DNA of 64,000 nt from Streptococcus hillyeri. Lineage in GTDB: Bacteria > Bacillota > Bacilli > Lactobacillales > Streptococcaceae. The translations under genes and the position numbers were made by a program. The stretch is taken from contig NZ_RCVM01000001.1 in assembly GCF_003686955.1 (NCBI RefSeq), positions 62,001 to 126,000 on the forward strand, read 5' to 3'. This document shows, piece by piece, positions 52,384-61,200 of the stretch (position 1 is the first letter of the stretch; each line of letters starts with the position of its first letter). The notes under the pieces are model-generated. The model saw nothing but the letters and a program-made list of their open reading frames with translations, had not been told where the DNA came from and searched no databases.

Positions 52384-53401
52384 ACTTACTCTTATTTTTG
52401 ATGTAATCTAATTTTTCTTGTCTGCTTTTACGTTTTTTGAACAAGGCTTCCGCAGACATTGCTTCTTGTTTACTCGGAAAGGTTTCTTGGTAAATGAGTT
52501 TGACTGGCAAGCGAGGCTTGGTGTACTTGGCTCCTTTACCGGCATTATGAGCTTTTAATCGCTTTTCGACATCTGTGGTATATCCTGTATAGAGCGTTCC
52601 ATCGGCGCATTCTAGGACATACATATAGGCTTCCTTGTCAGCTTTTGGCTCTGCCTTTTTTCCAAAATAAATCTCAAAAATCTCATCGGTATAGTCGCCA
52701 TTTTCTTTGTGAACAAAGAGTGGAGGTAGGATTTTTAGTCCGTCTGTTGAACCATCTTTAATGGCTTCAATGAGGAGCATATTTGCGTCTTTTCCTTCCT
52801 TAGGATAGACAAACTGTACTCGCTTGGGGGCAAGGTTATAGCGACGCAGGGTATCAATGATATCCAAGAAGCGGTCGGGACGGTGTACCATGGCAAGGCG
52901 ACCATTGGATTTAAGGGCGTGACGAGCTACCTCGCAAATCTCTTCTAGATTAGTTGTGATTTCGTGGCGAGCAAGGAGATAATGCTCAGAAATATTTTTT
53001 TTGGAGGTTTCAGTTGCCTTGAAGTAAGGTGGATTGCAGAGGATAAGGTCAACTTGGCTACGCGGTACATGGTCTAGAAGATGTTTCAAATCATCGTTAA
53101 TCATCGTCACCTGATCTTCTAGCTGGTTCAGCTGAATCGAACGCTCTGCCATGTCAGCCAAACGAGGCTGTAATTCAACAAGTTTAATCGGTGCCTTGGT
53201 TTTTGTGCTGGCAAAGAGTCCCACGGCACCATTGCCAGAGCAGAGGTCAACAATCAGTCCTTTTTTAGGGATTTTTGGGAAGCGAGAAAGCAGAACGCTG
53301 TCGATAGAGTAACTAAAGACAGCCTTGTTTTGAATAATTTTGACATCAGTTGAGAAGAGCTGGTCAATGCGCTCTCCGTCTTTTAAAATCTTAGTAGTCA
53401 T
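52382..53401 (-). CDS. tRNA(1)Val adenine-37 N6-methyltransferase fused to a GIY-YIG domain
   Basis: 339 aa. Residues 1-250 are a TrmN6/YfiC-type methyltransferase: SAM loop [14 protein letters not shown] and the N6-adenine motif [10 protein letters not shown] short Lys/Glu/Ala linker ([12 protein letters not shown]) joins it to a UPF0213-type GIY-YIG domain ([34 protein letters not shown]) of about 85 residues. In many bacteria these are separate, often neighbouring genes. The ATG at 53401 gives [20 protein letters not shown]-extending starts upstream are not plausible because the -10 element lies there. Confidence 0.9.
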   Translation of the reverse strand: MTTKILKDGERIDQLFSTDVKIIQNKAVFSYSIDSVLLSRFPKIPKKGLIVDLCSGNGAVGLFASTKTKAPIKLVELQPRLADMAERSIQLNQLEDQVTMINDDLKHLLDHVPRSQVDLILCNPPYFKATETSKKNISEHYLLARHEITTNLEEICEVARHALKSNGRLAMVHRPDRFLDIIDTLRRYNLAPKRVQFVYPKEGKDANMLLIEAIKDGSTDGLKILPPLFVHKENGDYTDEIFEIYFGKKAEPKADKEAYMYVLECADGTLYTGYTTDVEKRLKAHNAGKGAKYTKPRLPVKLIYQETFPSKQEAMSAEALFKKRKSRQEKLDYIKNKSK

Positions 53402-53408
53402 ACTTAAC

Positions 53409-53417
53409 ATTATAGCA
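53409..53417 (-). promoter_or_regulatory. Extended -10 promoter 7 nt from the trmN6 start (leaderless?)
   Basis: On the minus strand TGCTATAAT ends at 53409 and the ATG begins at 53401. With the usual -10 to start-site distance, transcription would begin at or next to the A of the ATG. No SD is present between them. Confidence 0.6.
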
Positions 53418-53469
53418 AAAATTTGGTAAAATATACCATTAGATGACGTAAAGGAAAGGACAATCATAC

Positions 53470-54210
53470 ATGTTTTACGCTTACCTTCGTGGGCTAGTCA
53501 TGTTTTTGCTTTGGGTAGCAAATGGCAATGCACACTTTCATAATACCGAAAAAATCCTAAGTGAAGATGAGAATTATATCTTAGTGGCACCCCATCGCAC
53601 TTTTTGGGACCCTGTTTATATGGCTTTTGCGGCGAGACCTAAGAAATTTATTTTTATGGCTAAAAAAGAACTGTTCAGTAATCGGATGTTTGGCTGGTGG
53701 ATTCGTATGTGCGGTGCTTTTCCGATTGACCGTGATAATCCTGGGCAAGAAGCTTTGCGCTATCCAATCAACACCTTGAAAAAAGGTGATAGAAGTCTGG
53801 TCATGTTTCCAAGTGGAAGTCGTCATTCTTCAGATGTTAAAGGCGGTGTCGCTGTGATTGCTAAAATGGCTAAGGTCAAAATCATGCCAGCTGCTTATCA
53901 AGGACCTCTGAAATTTGGTGACTTTCTAAAAGGTGAGCGCGTGGATATGAACTTTGGTAATGCCATTGATATTTCAGATATCAAAAAGATGAATGATGAA
54001 GGGATTGCAGAAGTTGCGAATCGTATTCAGTCTGAATTTGACCGCTTAGACGCTGAAAATGCTAGCTATTCTAATGGTAAGCGCGTGAACCCATTAACTT
54101 ACCTCATCCGTATCCCAGCAGGCGTCATTGCTTTTGTGCTGGTTCTTCTAACCGTTATCTTTAGCTATCTCGCTAGCTTTGTTTACAAACCTTGGGAGAA
54201 AAAGAACTAA
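53470..54210 (+). CDS. plsC: 1-acyl-sn-glycerol-3-phosphate acyltransferase
   Basis: 246 aa. Makes phosphatidic acid. The HX4D box is in [15 protein letters not shown], followed by the [11 protein letters not shown] and [10 protein letters not shown] blocks; an N-terminal hydrophobic segment and a C-terminal membrane helix ([20 protein letters not shown]) anchor it. Divergent from trmN6; SD GGAAAGGA. Confidence 0.92.
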   Translation: MFYAYLRGLVMFLLWVANGNAHFHNTEKILSEDENYILVAPHRTFWDPVYMAFAARPKKFIFMAKKELFSNRMFGWWIRMCGAFPIDRDNPGQEALRYPINTLKKGDRSLVMFPSGSRHSSDVKGGVAVIAKMAKVKIMPAAYQGPLKFGDFLKGERVDMNFGNAIDISDIKKMNDEGIAEVANRIQSEFDRLDAENASYSNGKRVNPLTYLIRIPAGVIAFVLVLLTVIFSYLASFVYKPWEKKN

Positions 54211-54248
54211 GCTACACTCAGTGAGTATCTCTTTCAAAATATAAAGGA

Positions 54249-54277
54249 AAATCTTCTAGTTTTAGGAGATTTTTTTA
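54249..54277 (+). terminator. Terminator after plsC
   Basis: AAATCTTCTA pairs with TAGGAGATTT (one G-U pair) and is followed by TTTTT. Confidence 0.8.
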
Positions 54278-54310
54278 TTTATTTTCGAATAATAAGGTAA
54301 GGAGGCTGTT

Positions 54311-54439
54311 ATGCGAGACAAAAGTGTCAGTGTCATTGTTGGTTTGTTGCTGCTGGTCATTCTATCTTATCTAATAATCGCGCAGTTGGGGACGATGGTG
54401 TTGCTACCTTCTCTGACTCCAAATGTGGTATTAACTTAG
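54311..54439 (+). CDS. Small single-helix membrane protein upstream of comEA
   Basis: 42 aa, begins MRDKSVSVIVGLLLLVILSY and ends PSLTPNVVLT; one membrane helix (about residues 8-30). A perfect SD, AAGGAGG (54299-54305), lies 5 nt before the ATG, and comEA follows 8 bp after the stop with its own SD. Length, SD and spacing argue that it is translated. I do not recognise it. Confidence 0.65.
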   Translation: MRDKSVSVIVGLLLLVILSYLIIAQLGTMVLLPSLTPNVVLT

Positions 54440-54447
54440 GAGGGATT

Positions 54448-55080
54448 ATGGAAACAATCATTGAAAAGGTAAGAGAACACGCTATTCTCTCTGGTGTGGG
54501 TGGAGGCTTGCTCATTTTGGTGTGTATCATTGGGTTTCTGATGTTGAAACCAAAGGAGGAAGCGCCAGCCTTTCCAGTCGTAGAAGAAGTCACACAAGTG
54601 GTCACAGAAAAGGAAGAGGAGAGTAGCTCTGCCTTTTCTCAGGAAAGTGAAAAAATCCTTGTCGATGTCAAAGGTGCTGTCGTATCTGAAGGAGTCTATG
54701 AATTGTCGCTGGGAGACCGTGTGCGTGATGCGATTGAACTGGCAGGTGGTCTGTCTCCTCAAGCTGATAAGCAGTCGGTCAATTTTGCGCAGAAACTAAC
54801 TGATGAAGCTGTTGTTTATGTGGCCAAGATTGGCGAAGTTGAACACTCAGCACCTGCAGTTGCTGGGGACCCACAGGCAGCGTCTGGCAAAGTCAATATC
54901 AATAAAGCGACCGCGGCAGAATTAACAACTGTCTCTGGTATTGGTGAAAAGAGGGCTCAAGATATTATCGCTTATCGTGAAGAGCACGGGAAATTTTCTA
55001 GTCTTGATGACTTGACCAATGTTTCTGGTATTGGTGCTAAGACTCTTGAAAAGCTGAAATCGGAGCTGACCATTGATTAG
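54448..55080 (+). CDS. comEA: Competence DNA receptor ComEA
   Basis: 210 aa. Membrane anchor (residues 14-33), an acidic Ser-rich spacer, a SLBB-like domain (ILVDVKGAVVSEGVYELSLG) and a C-terminal double helix-hairpin-helix DNA-binding domain (ELTTVSGIGEKRAQDIIAY, LTNVSGIGAKTLEKLK). Binds incoming DNA for ComEC. Overlaps comEC by 8 bp. I see no obvious ComX box (TACGAATA-type) upstream of 54311. Confidence 0.95.
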   Translation: METIIEKVREHAILSGVGGGLLILVCIIGFLMLKPKEEAPAFPVVEEVTQVVTEKEEESSSAFSQESEKILVDVKGAVVSEGVYELSLGDRVRDAIELAGGLSPQADKQSVNFAQKLTDEAVVYVAKIGEVEHSAPAVAGDPQAASGKVNINKATAAELTTVSGIGEKRAQDIIAYREEHGKFSSLDDLTNVSGIGAKTLEKLKSELTID

Positions 55081-57295
55081 GCGCCTCCCTCTTCCAGCTA
55101 TCTATCTCGCCTTTCTACTGGTGTGGCTTTATTTTGCTATCGTCTCTGGTGAAAAGCTGGCGCTGTTGGGTTTGGTATGCTTATTGGTATGTTGCTTTCG
55201 GTTTTATCCTTTGAAAAAAGTGGGGCAGTTGCTCCTTATCCTAACTCTCTTTGCTTCATATATCAGTTATCAAGAATGGCTACAGACTATAAAAGCCGAT
55301 AGCGCTCCGCAGACGATTCAGAGGATACAGGTACTTCCAGATACCATTTCTGTAAATGGCGATAAGCTGTCTTTTAGAGGTCATTGGGATAATCAGACCT
55401 ACCAAGCCTTTTACAAACTGACTTCTGAAAAGGAGCAGCGCTTTTTCAAAACATTAACTCAGAGTGTCGTTTTGGATATAGAGGCTGAATTGACAGAACC
55501 AGAGGGACAACGAAATTTCAAAGGATTTGACTACTCGACTTATTTAAAAAGTCAGGGAATTTATCGCTTAGTACAGATTGATACGATTAAAACAGTTCAT
55601 AAGGCGAAGCGGTTAAGTTTGTTTGAAATCATCAGGGGATGGCGACGAAAGGCTCTGGTGCATATCTATGACCATTTTCCGTCCCCAATGAAACATTACA
55701 TGACTGGTCTTCTTTTTGGACATCTTAGTAAGGAATTTGAGGAAATGAGTGATCTCTATAGCAGTCTTGGGATTATTCATCTTTTTGCCTTATCTGGTAT
55801 GCAAGTCGGCTTTTTTGCGGGCGCTTTTCGTTATCTCTTTTTATGGCTGGGACTACGAAAGGACTGGGTTGATTGGCTGACGGTTCCTTTTTCGCTAGTC
55901 TATGCAGGCATGACAGGTTTTTCAGTTTCTGTTATTCGTAGCCTAATTCAGCTTAATCTATCTAGCTTAGGATTTAGAGGGCTTGACAATTTTGCGGCTA
56001 CCGTTATGGTGATGTTTCTCATCATGCCAAATTTTTTATTGACCACAGGTGGTGTTCTAAGTTTCGCCTATTCTTTTATTCTAGCCATGACAGATTTTAA
56101 GGAAATGAAGCACCCGCGCTTAGCTGAGATGCTGACCATTAATCTTGGCATTTTACCGCTATTGATGTGGTATTTTGCCAGTTTTCAACCTCTCGCCATC
56201 TTGCTGACAGCGGTAGTTTCGATTGCTTTTGATAGCTTGATTTTACCCTTGCTGAGCCTAATATTCATCTGCTCGCCCTTGGTTAGGATTGACTTTGTTA
56301 ATTTTCTCTTTGTATTTTTGGAAAAAGGGCTGACGCTGATTGGACAGTTTTTTAACAGACCAGTTATTTTTGGCAGTCCTAGTTTAATTGTCTTAGTGCT
56401 CGTCTTAGTCTGTCTAGGCTTGCTGTACGATGGTCTCCGTTGTAAGAAATGGGCTATAGGACTGAGTCTCATGGTAGCTCTGCTATTTATCATCACCAAA
56501 CACCCTATTGAAAATGAAGTGACGGTTGTTGATATTGGTCAGGGGGACAGTATTTTTCTACGCGATATGACTGGGAAGACTTTGCTGATTGATGTTGGTG
56601 GCAAGGCTGATTTTGCGCCTAAGGAGGCTTGGAGAAAGGGAAAAAGTGATGCCAATGCGGAGCGGACCCTAATTCCATATTTGAAAAGCCGTGGGGTTCA
56701 TCAGATTGATCAGCTTTTATTGACCCATACCGACACAGACCATATTGGAGATATGGAAGTAGTTGCTAAAGCTTTTTCTATTGGAGAAATTATTGTCAGT
56801 CAGGGGAGTTTGACTGTTCCTAGTTTTGTGGAGAGACTGAAAGCCTTACATGTTCCTGTTAAGGCGATGGCTGCTGGTGATAAAATTTCCATCATGGGAA
56901 GTCAGCTACAAGTGCTTTACCCAGCTACCGTTGGAAATGGTGAAAATAATGATTCCTTGGTCTTGTATGGAAAACTCTTGGACAAACGATTTTTATTTAC
57001 AGGAGACCTTGAAGAGGGGGAGCTAGACTTGATTAAAAGGTACCCAAACTTACCTGTTGATATTTTAAAAGCAGGGCACCATGGCTCAAAAGGATCATCC
57101 TATCCTGAATTTTTAAACCACATTGGAGCGGAAGTAGCGCTTGTCTCTGCTGGTAAAAATAACCGGTACAAATACCCTCATCAAGAAACCTTAGAACGAT
57201 TTAAAAAAGAAAATATGACAGTCTATCGCACAGACCAACAAGGTGCCATCCGTTTCCACGGTTGGCAGAAGTGGCAAGTCGAGACAGTGAGGTGA
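55073..57295 (+). CDS. comEC: Competence DNA channel ComEC
   Basis: 740 aa. N-terminal soluble domain, then the competence domain with GLLFGHLSKEF and IIHLFALSGMQVGFFAG and many helices, then a metallo-beta-lactamase domain with DIGQGDSIFLRD, LTHTDTDHIGD and LKAGHHGSKGSSYPEF. Translation starts at TTG inside the end of comEA. Full length, so uptake machinery at this locus appears intact. Confidence 0.95.
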   Translation: MIRRLPLPAIYLAFLLVWLYFAIVSGEKLALLGLVCLLVCCFRFYPLKKVGQLLLILTLFASYISYQEWLQTIKADSAPQTIQRIQVLPDTISVNGDKLSFRGHWDNQTYQAFYKLTSEKEQRFFKTLTQSVVLDIEAELTEPEGQRNFKGFDYSTYLKSQGIYRLVQIDTIKTVHKAKRLSLFEIIRGWRRKALVHIYDHFPSPMKHYMTGLLFGHLSKEFEEMSDLYSSLGIIHLFALSGMQVGFFAGAFRYLFLWLGLRKDWVDWLTVPFSLVYAGMTGFSVSVIRSLIQLNLSSLGFRGLDNFAATVMVMFLIMPNFLLTTGGVLSFAYSFILAMTDFKEMKHPRLAEMLTINLGILPLLMWYFASFQPLAILLTAVVSIAFDSLILPLLSLIFICSPLVRIDFVNFLFVFLEKGLTLIGQFFNRPVIFGSPSLIVLVLVLVCLGLLYDGLRCKKWAIGLSLMVALLFIITKHPIENEVTVVDIGQGDSIFLRDMTGKTLLIDVGGKADFAPKEAWRKGKSDANAERTLIPYLKSRGVHQIDQLLLTHTDTDHIGDMEVVAKAFSIGEIIVSQGSLTVPSFVERLKALHVPVKAMAAGDKISIMGSQLQVLYPATVGNGENNDSLVLYGKLLDKRFLFTGDLEEGELDLIKRYPNLPVDILKAGHHGSKGSSYPEFLNHIGAEVALVSAGKNNRYKYPHQETLERFKKENMTVYRTDQQGAIRFHGWQKWQVETVR

Positions 57296-57308
57296 GAAAA
57301 TGCCCCCC

Positions 57309-57344
57309 AAAAGCATGACATCAGACCCGATGTTGTGCTTTTTT
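57309..57344 (+). terminator. Terminator after comEC
   Basis: AAAAGCA..ACATC pairs with GATGT..TGCTTTT and is followed by T residues. Confidence 0.8.
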
Positions 57345-57551
57345 CTGTTTAGTGAAATTATCCAGTGGATCGTTTCAGCCTGCATTTAGAAATCAAAAGG
57401 AGAAGTAATTCGCTTGATAAGAATAGATTTTTGGGAGAACTACTGAGAAAGAAACTCAAGTAATTTTGTTACAGAATGTAGACAAGACTATTTCGTTCAA
57501 TAGGAATAATCCTCGAGGCTCTGCAGATTTTTTTATTAAGTTCCTATTTTT

Positions 57552-57760
57552 ACGAGCGATAGCGAGCAAAAAAAGATACTTCCGCGTGATAAAAGTGTCA
57601 GAAATCGCTAAAATTCAATATTTCTGACACTCGGAATATTTGAGACTAATTGAACACGCCTACAATGCTATGAATTTAGACTCACTTTCCTAGATACTTA
57701 CGGCATCTTCGTCAAGCTCCCTAAAATTTTTTGCATTGCTTAACAGCTTTGTATCTTAAA
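57552..57760 (+). repeat. Free-standing copy of the structured element (element D)
   Basis: Its 3' half aligns with the mutM leader: TGAACACGCCTACAATGC against TGAACTCGCCTACAAGGC, and TTGCTTAACAGCTTTGTATC against TTGCTTAACGGCTCTGTATC. GCGTG (57584-57588) pairs with CACGC (57655-57659), and CAATGC (57663-57668) with GCATTG (57733-57738). AAGATAC (57573-57579) and GTATCTT (57751-57757) form terminal inverted repeats. A perfect 12-bp hairpin (57594-57605 with 57620-57631) is nested in the first loop. No gene starts after it. Confidence 0.6.
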
Positions 57761-57784
57761 TTAGGATCAAATATTAGTCATGTT

Positions 57785-57895
57785 CAAATAGTCCAGTGGA
57801 CTATTTGAGGTTGGAAATAAAATAGGCTACAGCCTGTGTCAAATACCCGTAGGAAGTCTGCTTGTGTCTGTTAAAACTGTCCAGTGGACAGTTTT
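57785..57895 (+). repeat. Paired perfect hairpins (hairpin family 2, copy F)
   Basis: CAAATAGTCC-AGT-GGACTATTTG (57785-57807) and AAAACTGTCC-AGT-GGACAGTTTT (57873-57895) flank about 65 bases. The interval beginning GAGGTTGGAAATAAA aligns with GAGGTGGGAAATAGA at 4650. The second hairpin resembles that between lacE and lacG. Confidence 0.6.
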
Positions 57896-58246
57896 AAGTT
57901 TGATCTTAGAAATTAGAAAGCGAGAAAAGATACAAAGGAAAGTATCAAAAAAACTTTTTCTTCAATCTAGAACAAAACGTCATTTTTGTTAAGTATTACG
58001 CGATACAACTCCAGTGATTTTGTTAGAATTGTTTAAATAATAATAGGATTGACAATATTCTGAAAATTAATTAATATGTTAGATATTAATGAGAAAAGGA
58101 GTGTTGGATGATAGAAAAATTATAAGTGATAGGGAGAAGTACATTAGGCTTTGTTTTTGATATCATTGTCAAAATTGAAGGCAGTGTTACTAGGAGAGTT
58201 CGTTCCACTCTTAAAAAAGGACGACATCAATTATTAAGGAGAAACG
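57896..58246 (+). promoter_or_regulatory. Promoter and long leader of the cell-wall protease
   Basis: TTGACA (58049-58054), a 17-bp spacer and TAATAT (58072-58077). The leader is about 160 nt. It holds AAAAGGAG followed by a five-codon ORF, MIEKL (58108-58125), which might be a leader peptide or chance. The protease SD is AAGGAGAAA. Nothing else recognisable. Confidence 0.55.
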
Positions 58247-61200
58247 ATGGAAAAGAGAAAACGAAAAAGAGAAGGCTTACTCCTGCTATCGTCAGCTGTG
58301 CTATTGGCTTGGACCTTGTCCAGTCAATCTGTTTATGCTTCCGAGTTTGTTCAGCCTCAGGTTGAACACACAAGTGTTGGAGTAGCAGAAGTAACAACAG
58401 TTGAGATTGGTCAACCTATTCTAGAGGAGACAAGCAGAGCAAGTGAAGATAGCCCAGCTATTTCAGGGGAGACGCTTTCTACAGAAGCAAGTATCTCAGT
58501 GGCTACCGAGGAAAAAGTAGCAGCTAGTGAACCAGTAGCTGAAGACAAGACTGACATGGATACCACAGAAACGGTTACAGACACGGTGGTGTCATTGTCG
58601 GTAGAACAACCCTTGTCAAAGGAGAGCAATGCTATTGTCAATACGCAACCTCTTTGGGATTCTAATATTAAGGGTCAGGGAATGGTTGTTGCGGTCATTG
58701 ACACTGGCTTAGATGTGGACCATGATGTCTTACACATCAGTGATATGACCAAGGCGAAGTATCAGAAACCAGAAGATATTGAACGTGCCAAACAGGAAGC
58801 AGGTATTGGTTACGGGAAATGGTACAGTGATAAAGTTGTCTTTGGTTACAACTATGCAGATTCAAATGATATCTTAAAACAAAAAGATGTCGAGTCTCAC
58901 GGCATGCACGTGGCTGGTATTGCAGTTGGAAATCCTACCAAATCTCATAGTAGTGGGGATTACATTTACGGTGTTGCACCAGAAGCACAGCTAATGTTCA
59001 TGCGCGTGTTTTCTGATAAAACAGGTGGTGGTACTAGTCCCTTCTTATATGCGCGTGCTATTGAAGATGCCATCAAACTTGGTGCCGATACCATTAACCT
59101 GAGCCTAGGTTCTGCTAATGGTATCTTAAACGATACGGCAAAAACGATTGAAGCTGCTATCAAAAAAGCAAACGAAGCTGGGATTACCGTTGTTATCGCA
59201 GGAGGAAATGACACGGCATTTGGTGAGGGACATGCCAATCCAGACGCTGATAAACCTGACTATGGTCTAGTTGGTGACCCTTCTGCTGCTAGAGATAGTC
59301 TCTCAGTGGCTTCATATAATAACACTCATGTCACCAATGAAGTGCTAACGATTAATGGGGCAGAGACGACAGAGGTAGTATTTTCACGCCCTAACCTCGA
59401 AACGCCAGCATTTGATGCCACGAAACATTACAACTATGTCTTTGTTGGAAAAGGCACAGAGAACGATTTTGCAACTTCAGGTGATGTAACTGGAAAAATT
59501 GTTGTCATTGAGCGTGGTGATATTACATTTGGTGCTAAAGTTGAAAATGCTCAACGCCATCAAGCAGCAGGTGTCATTATTTTCAATAATACAGATGGTG
59601 ACGCTCATTCCGTCCGCATGACACTGACTGAGGAAGCGACCAAAATTCCATCCCTATTTATTGATCGTAAATCAGGACAATTATTGGTTTCCAATGCAGC
59701 TGATGGCAAGTATACCATTACAGTAGATGGGAAATATCGTCTAGAAAGCAATCCCAAAGCTAATCGCATGTCAGATTTCTCAAGTTGGGGACTAACAGCG
59801 GATGGTGAATTAAAACCGGATATCACAGCTCCAGGTGGCGATATTTTTTCTTCCATTAATGATAATAAATATGGCACGATGGGCGGAACAAGTATGGCAG
59901 CCCCTCATGTTGCAGGCTTGTCTGTTTTAGTGAAGCAAGTATTGGCAGAGCGTTTCCCTAACATCAAAGGAAAAGAGTTGTCTACTCTCATTAAGCACCT
60001 ATTAATGAGTACAGCTGTTCCTCATATCAATGATGAGACGAAAGCGCACACTTCTCCACGCCAACAAGGTGCAGGGATTGCCAATGTTTCAAAAGCAGCG
60101 CATTCAGATTTTTACCTTACAGGCGATGAAGGCTTGAGCAGCATTTCTTTGGGAAATGTTGGTGAAACCTTTACTTTCAATGTTACCATCCATAATTTGT
60201 CTGACCAAGAAAAGGTTGTCAAATATGTTACCGATGTTAATACTGATCAAGTGGAGAACGGTAAGGTAACCCTTAAACCTCGAAAATTGGCTGAATTTGC
60301 AGGTGAAACCATCACTGTTTCGGCTAAAGGGAGTGTGACAGTTCCTATTTCAGTGAACACAGCTCAGTTTACCAAAGAATTGACTGAGTTAATGACCAAT
60401 GGTTACTATCTTGAAGGATTTGTCCGCTTTTTGAATACGGAAGATGATGGCGAATTGGTCAGTCTTCCTTATGTCGGCTTTAAAGGAAAATTCCAAGATT
60501 TAGCCATTATTGAAAAGCCTGTTTATGATTATAAACCAGGTGAAAACCCATTCTACACTGATTTGACTAAGGTTACATCTTATACACAGGAAGAGGATTC
60601 TCATTACACAGCAGTCTTAATCGGTGAAAAAGAATTTAACCATTTGACCAATTCTTACACAGACACCTTAGGTTTAACAGCTGGTGCCTTTAAAGATGAG
60701 AACGGGAACTATGTCATTCGTCGTGATGCTGATGGAAATCCTATTATTGCCATTTCACCAAATGGTGACGGTAACCGAGATGCTCTTGCTTTCCGTGGAA
60801 CCTTTTTAAGAAATTATAAAGAGCTCCGCATTGCCATTTACAAAGCCGAAGATACAGCATTTGAAACGCCATTGTGGATTAGTGATAAGGCGTCAGGCGA
60901 TAAAAACTACTATAGTAGCAACCCATCTAATCCTAAGTCAACACTTATTGATACCAGTGAGTGGGCCGGTAGAGATTCAGAAGGGAAATTGTTACCTGAT
61001 GGTAAATACAAATATGTGGTTGAACACTATTCTGTTGTACCGGGGGCACAAAAACAACGCCTAGTATTTGATGTGGTCTTGGATACCTCAACACCAGTTG
61101 TTGTGACTGGTGTTTATGATGAAGCAACACGTCGCTTTAAACCTCGTGCAACTAAGGAAGAGGGAGTGGGTGTTTATCGTGAACAAATGTATTATGTGTT

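Noticed and set aside
53402-53467. 22-residue upstream extension of the trmN6 fusion
   Set aside because: It runs through the -10 element and adds residues atypical for the family.
58126-58365. 79-codon ORF upstream of and overlapping the protease start
   Set aside because: It overlaps the protease signal sequence in another frame and has no SD; shadow ORF.
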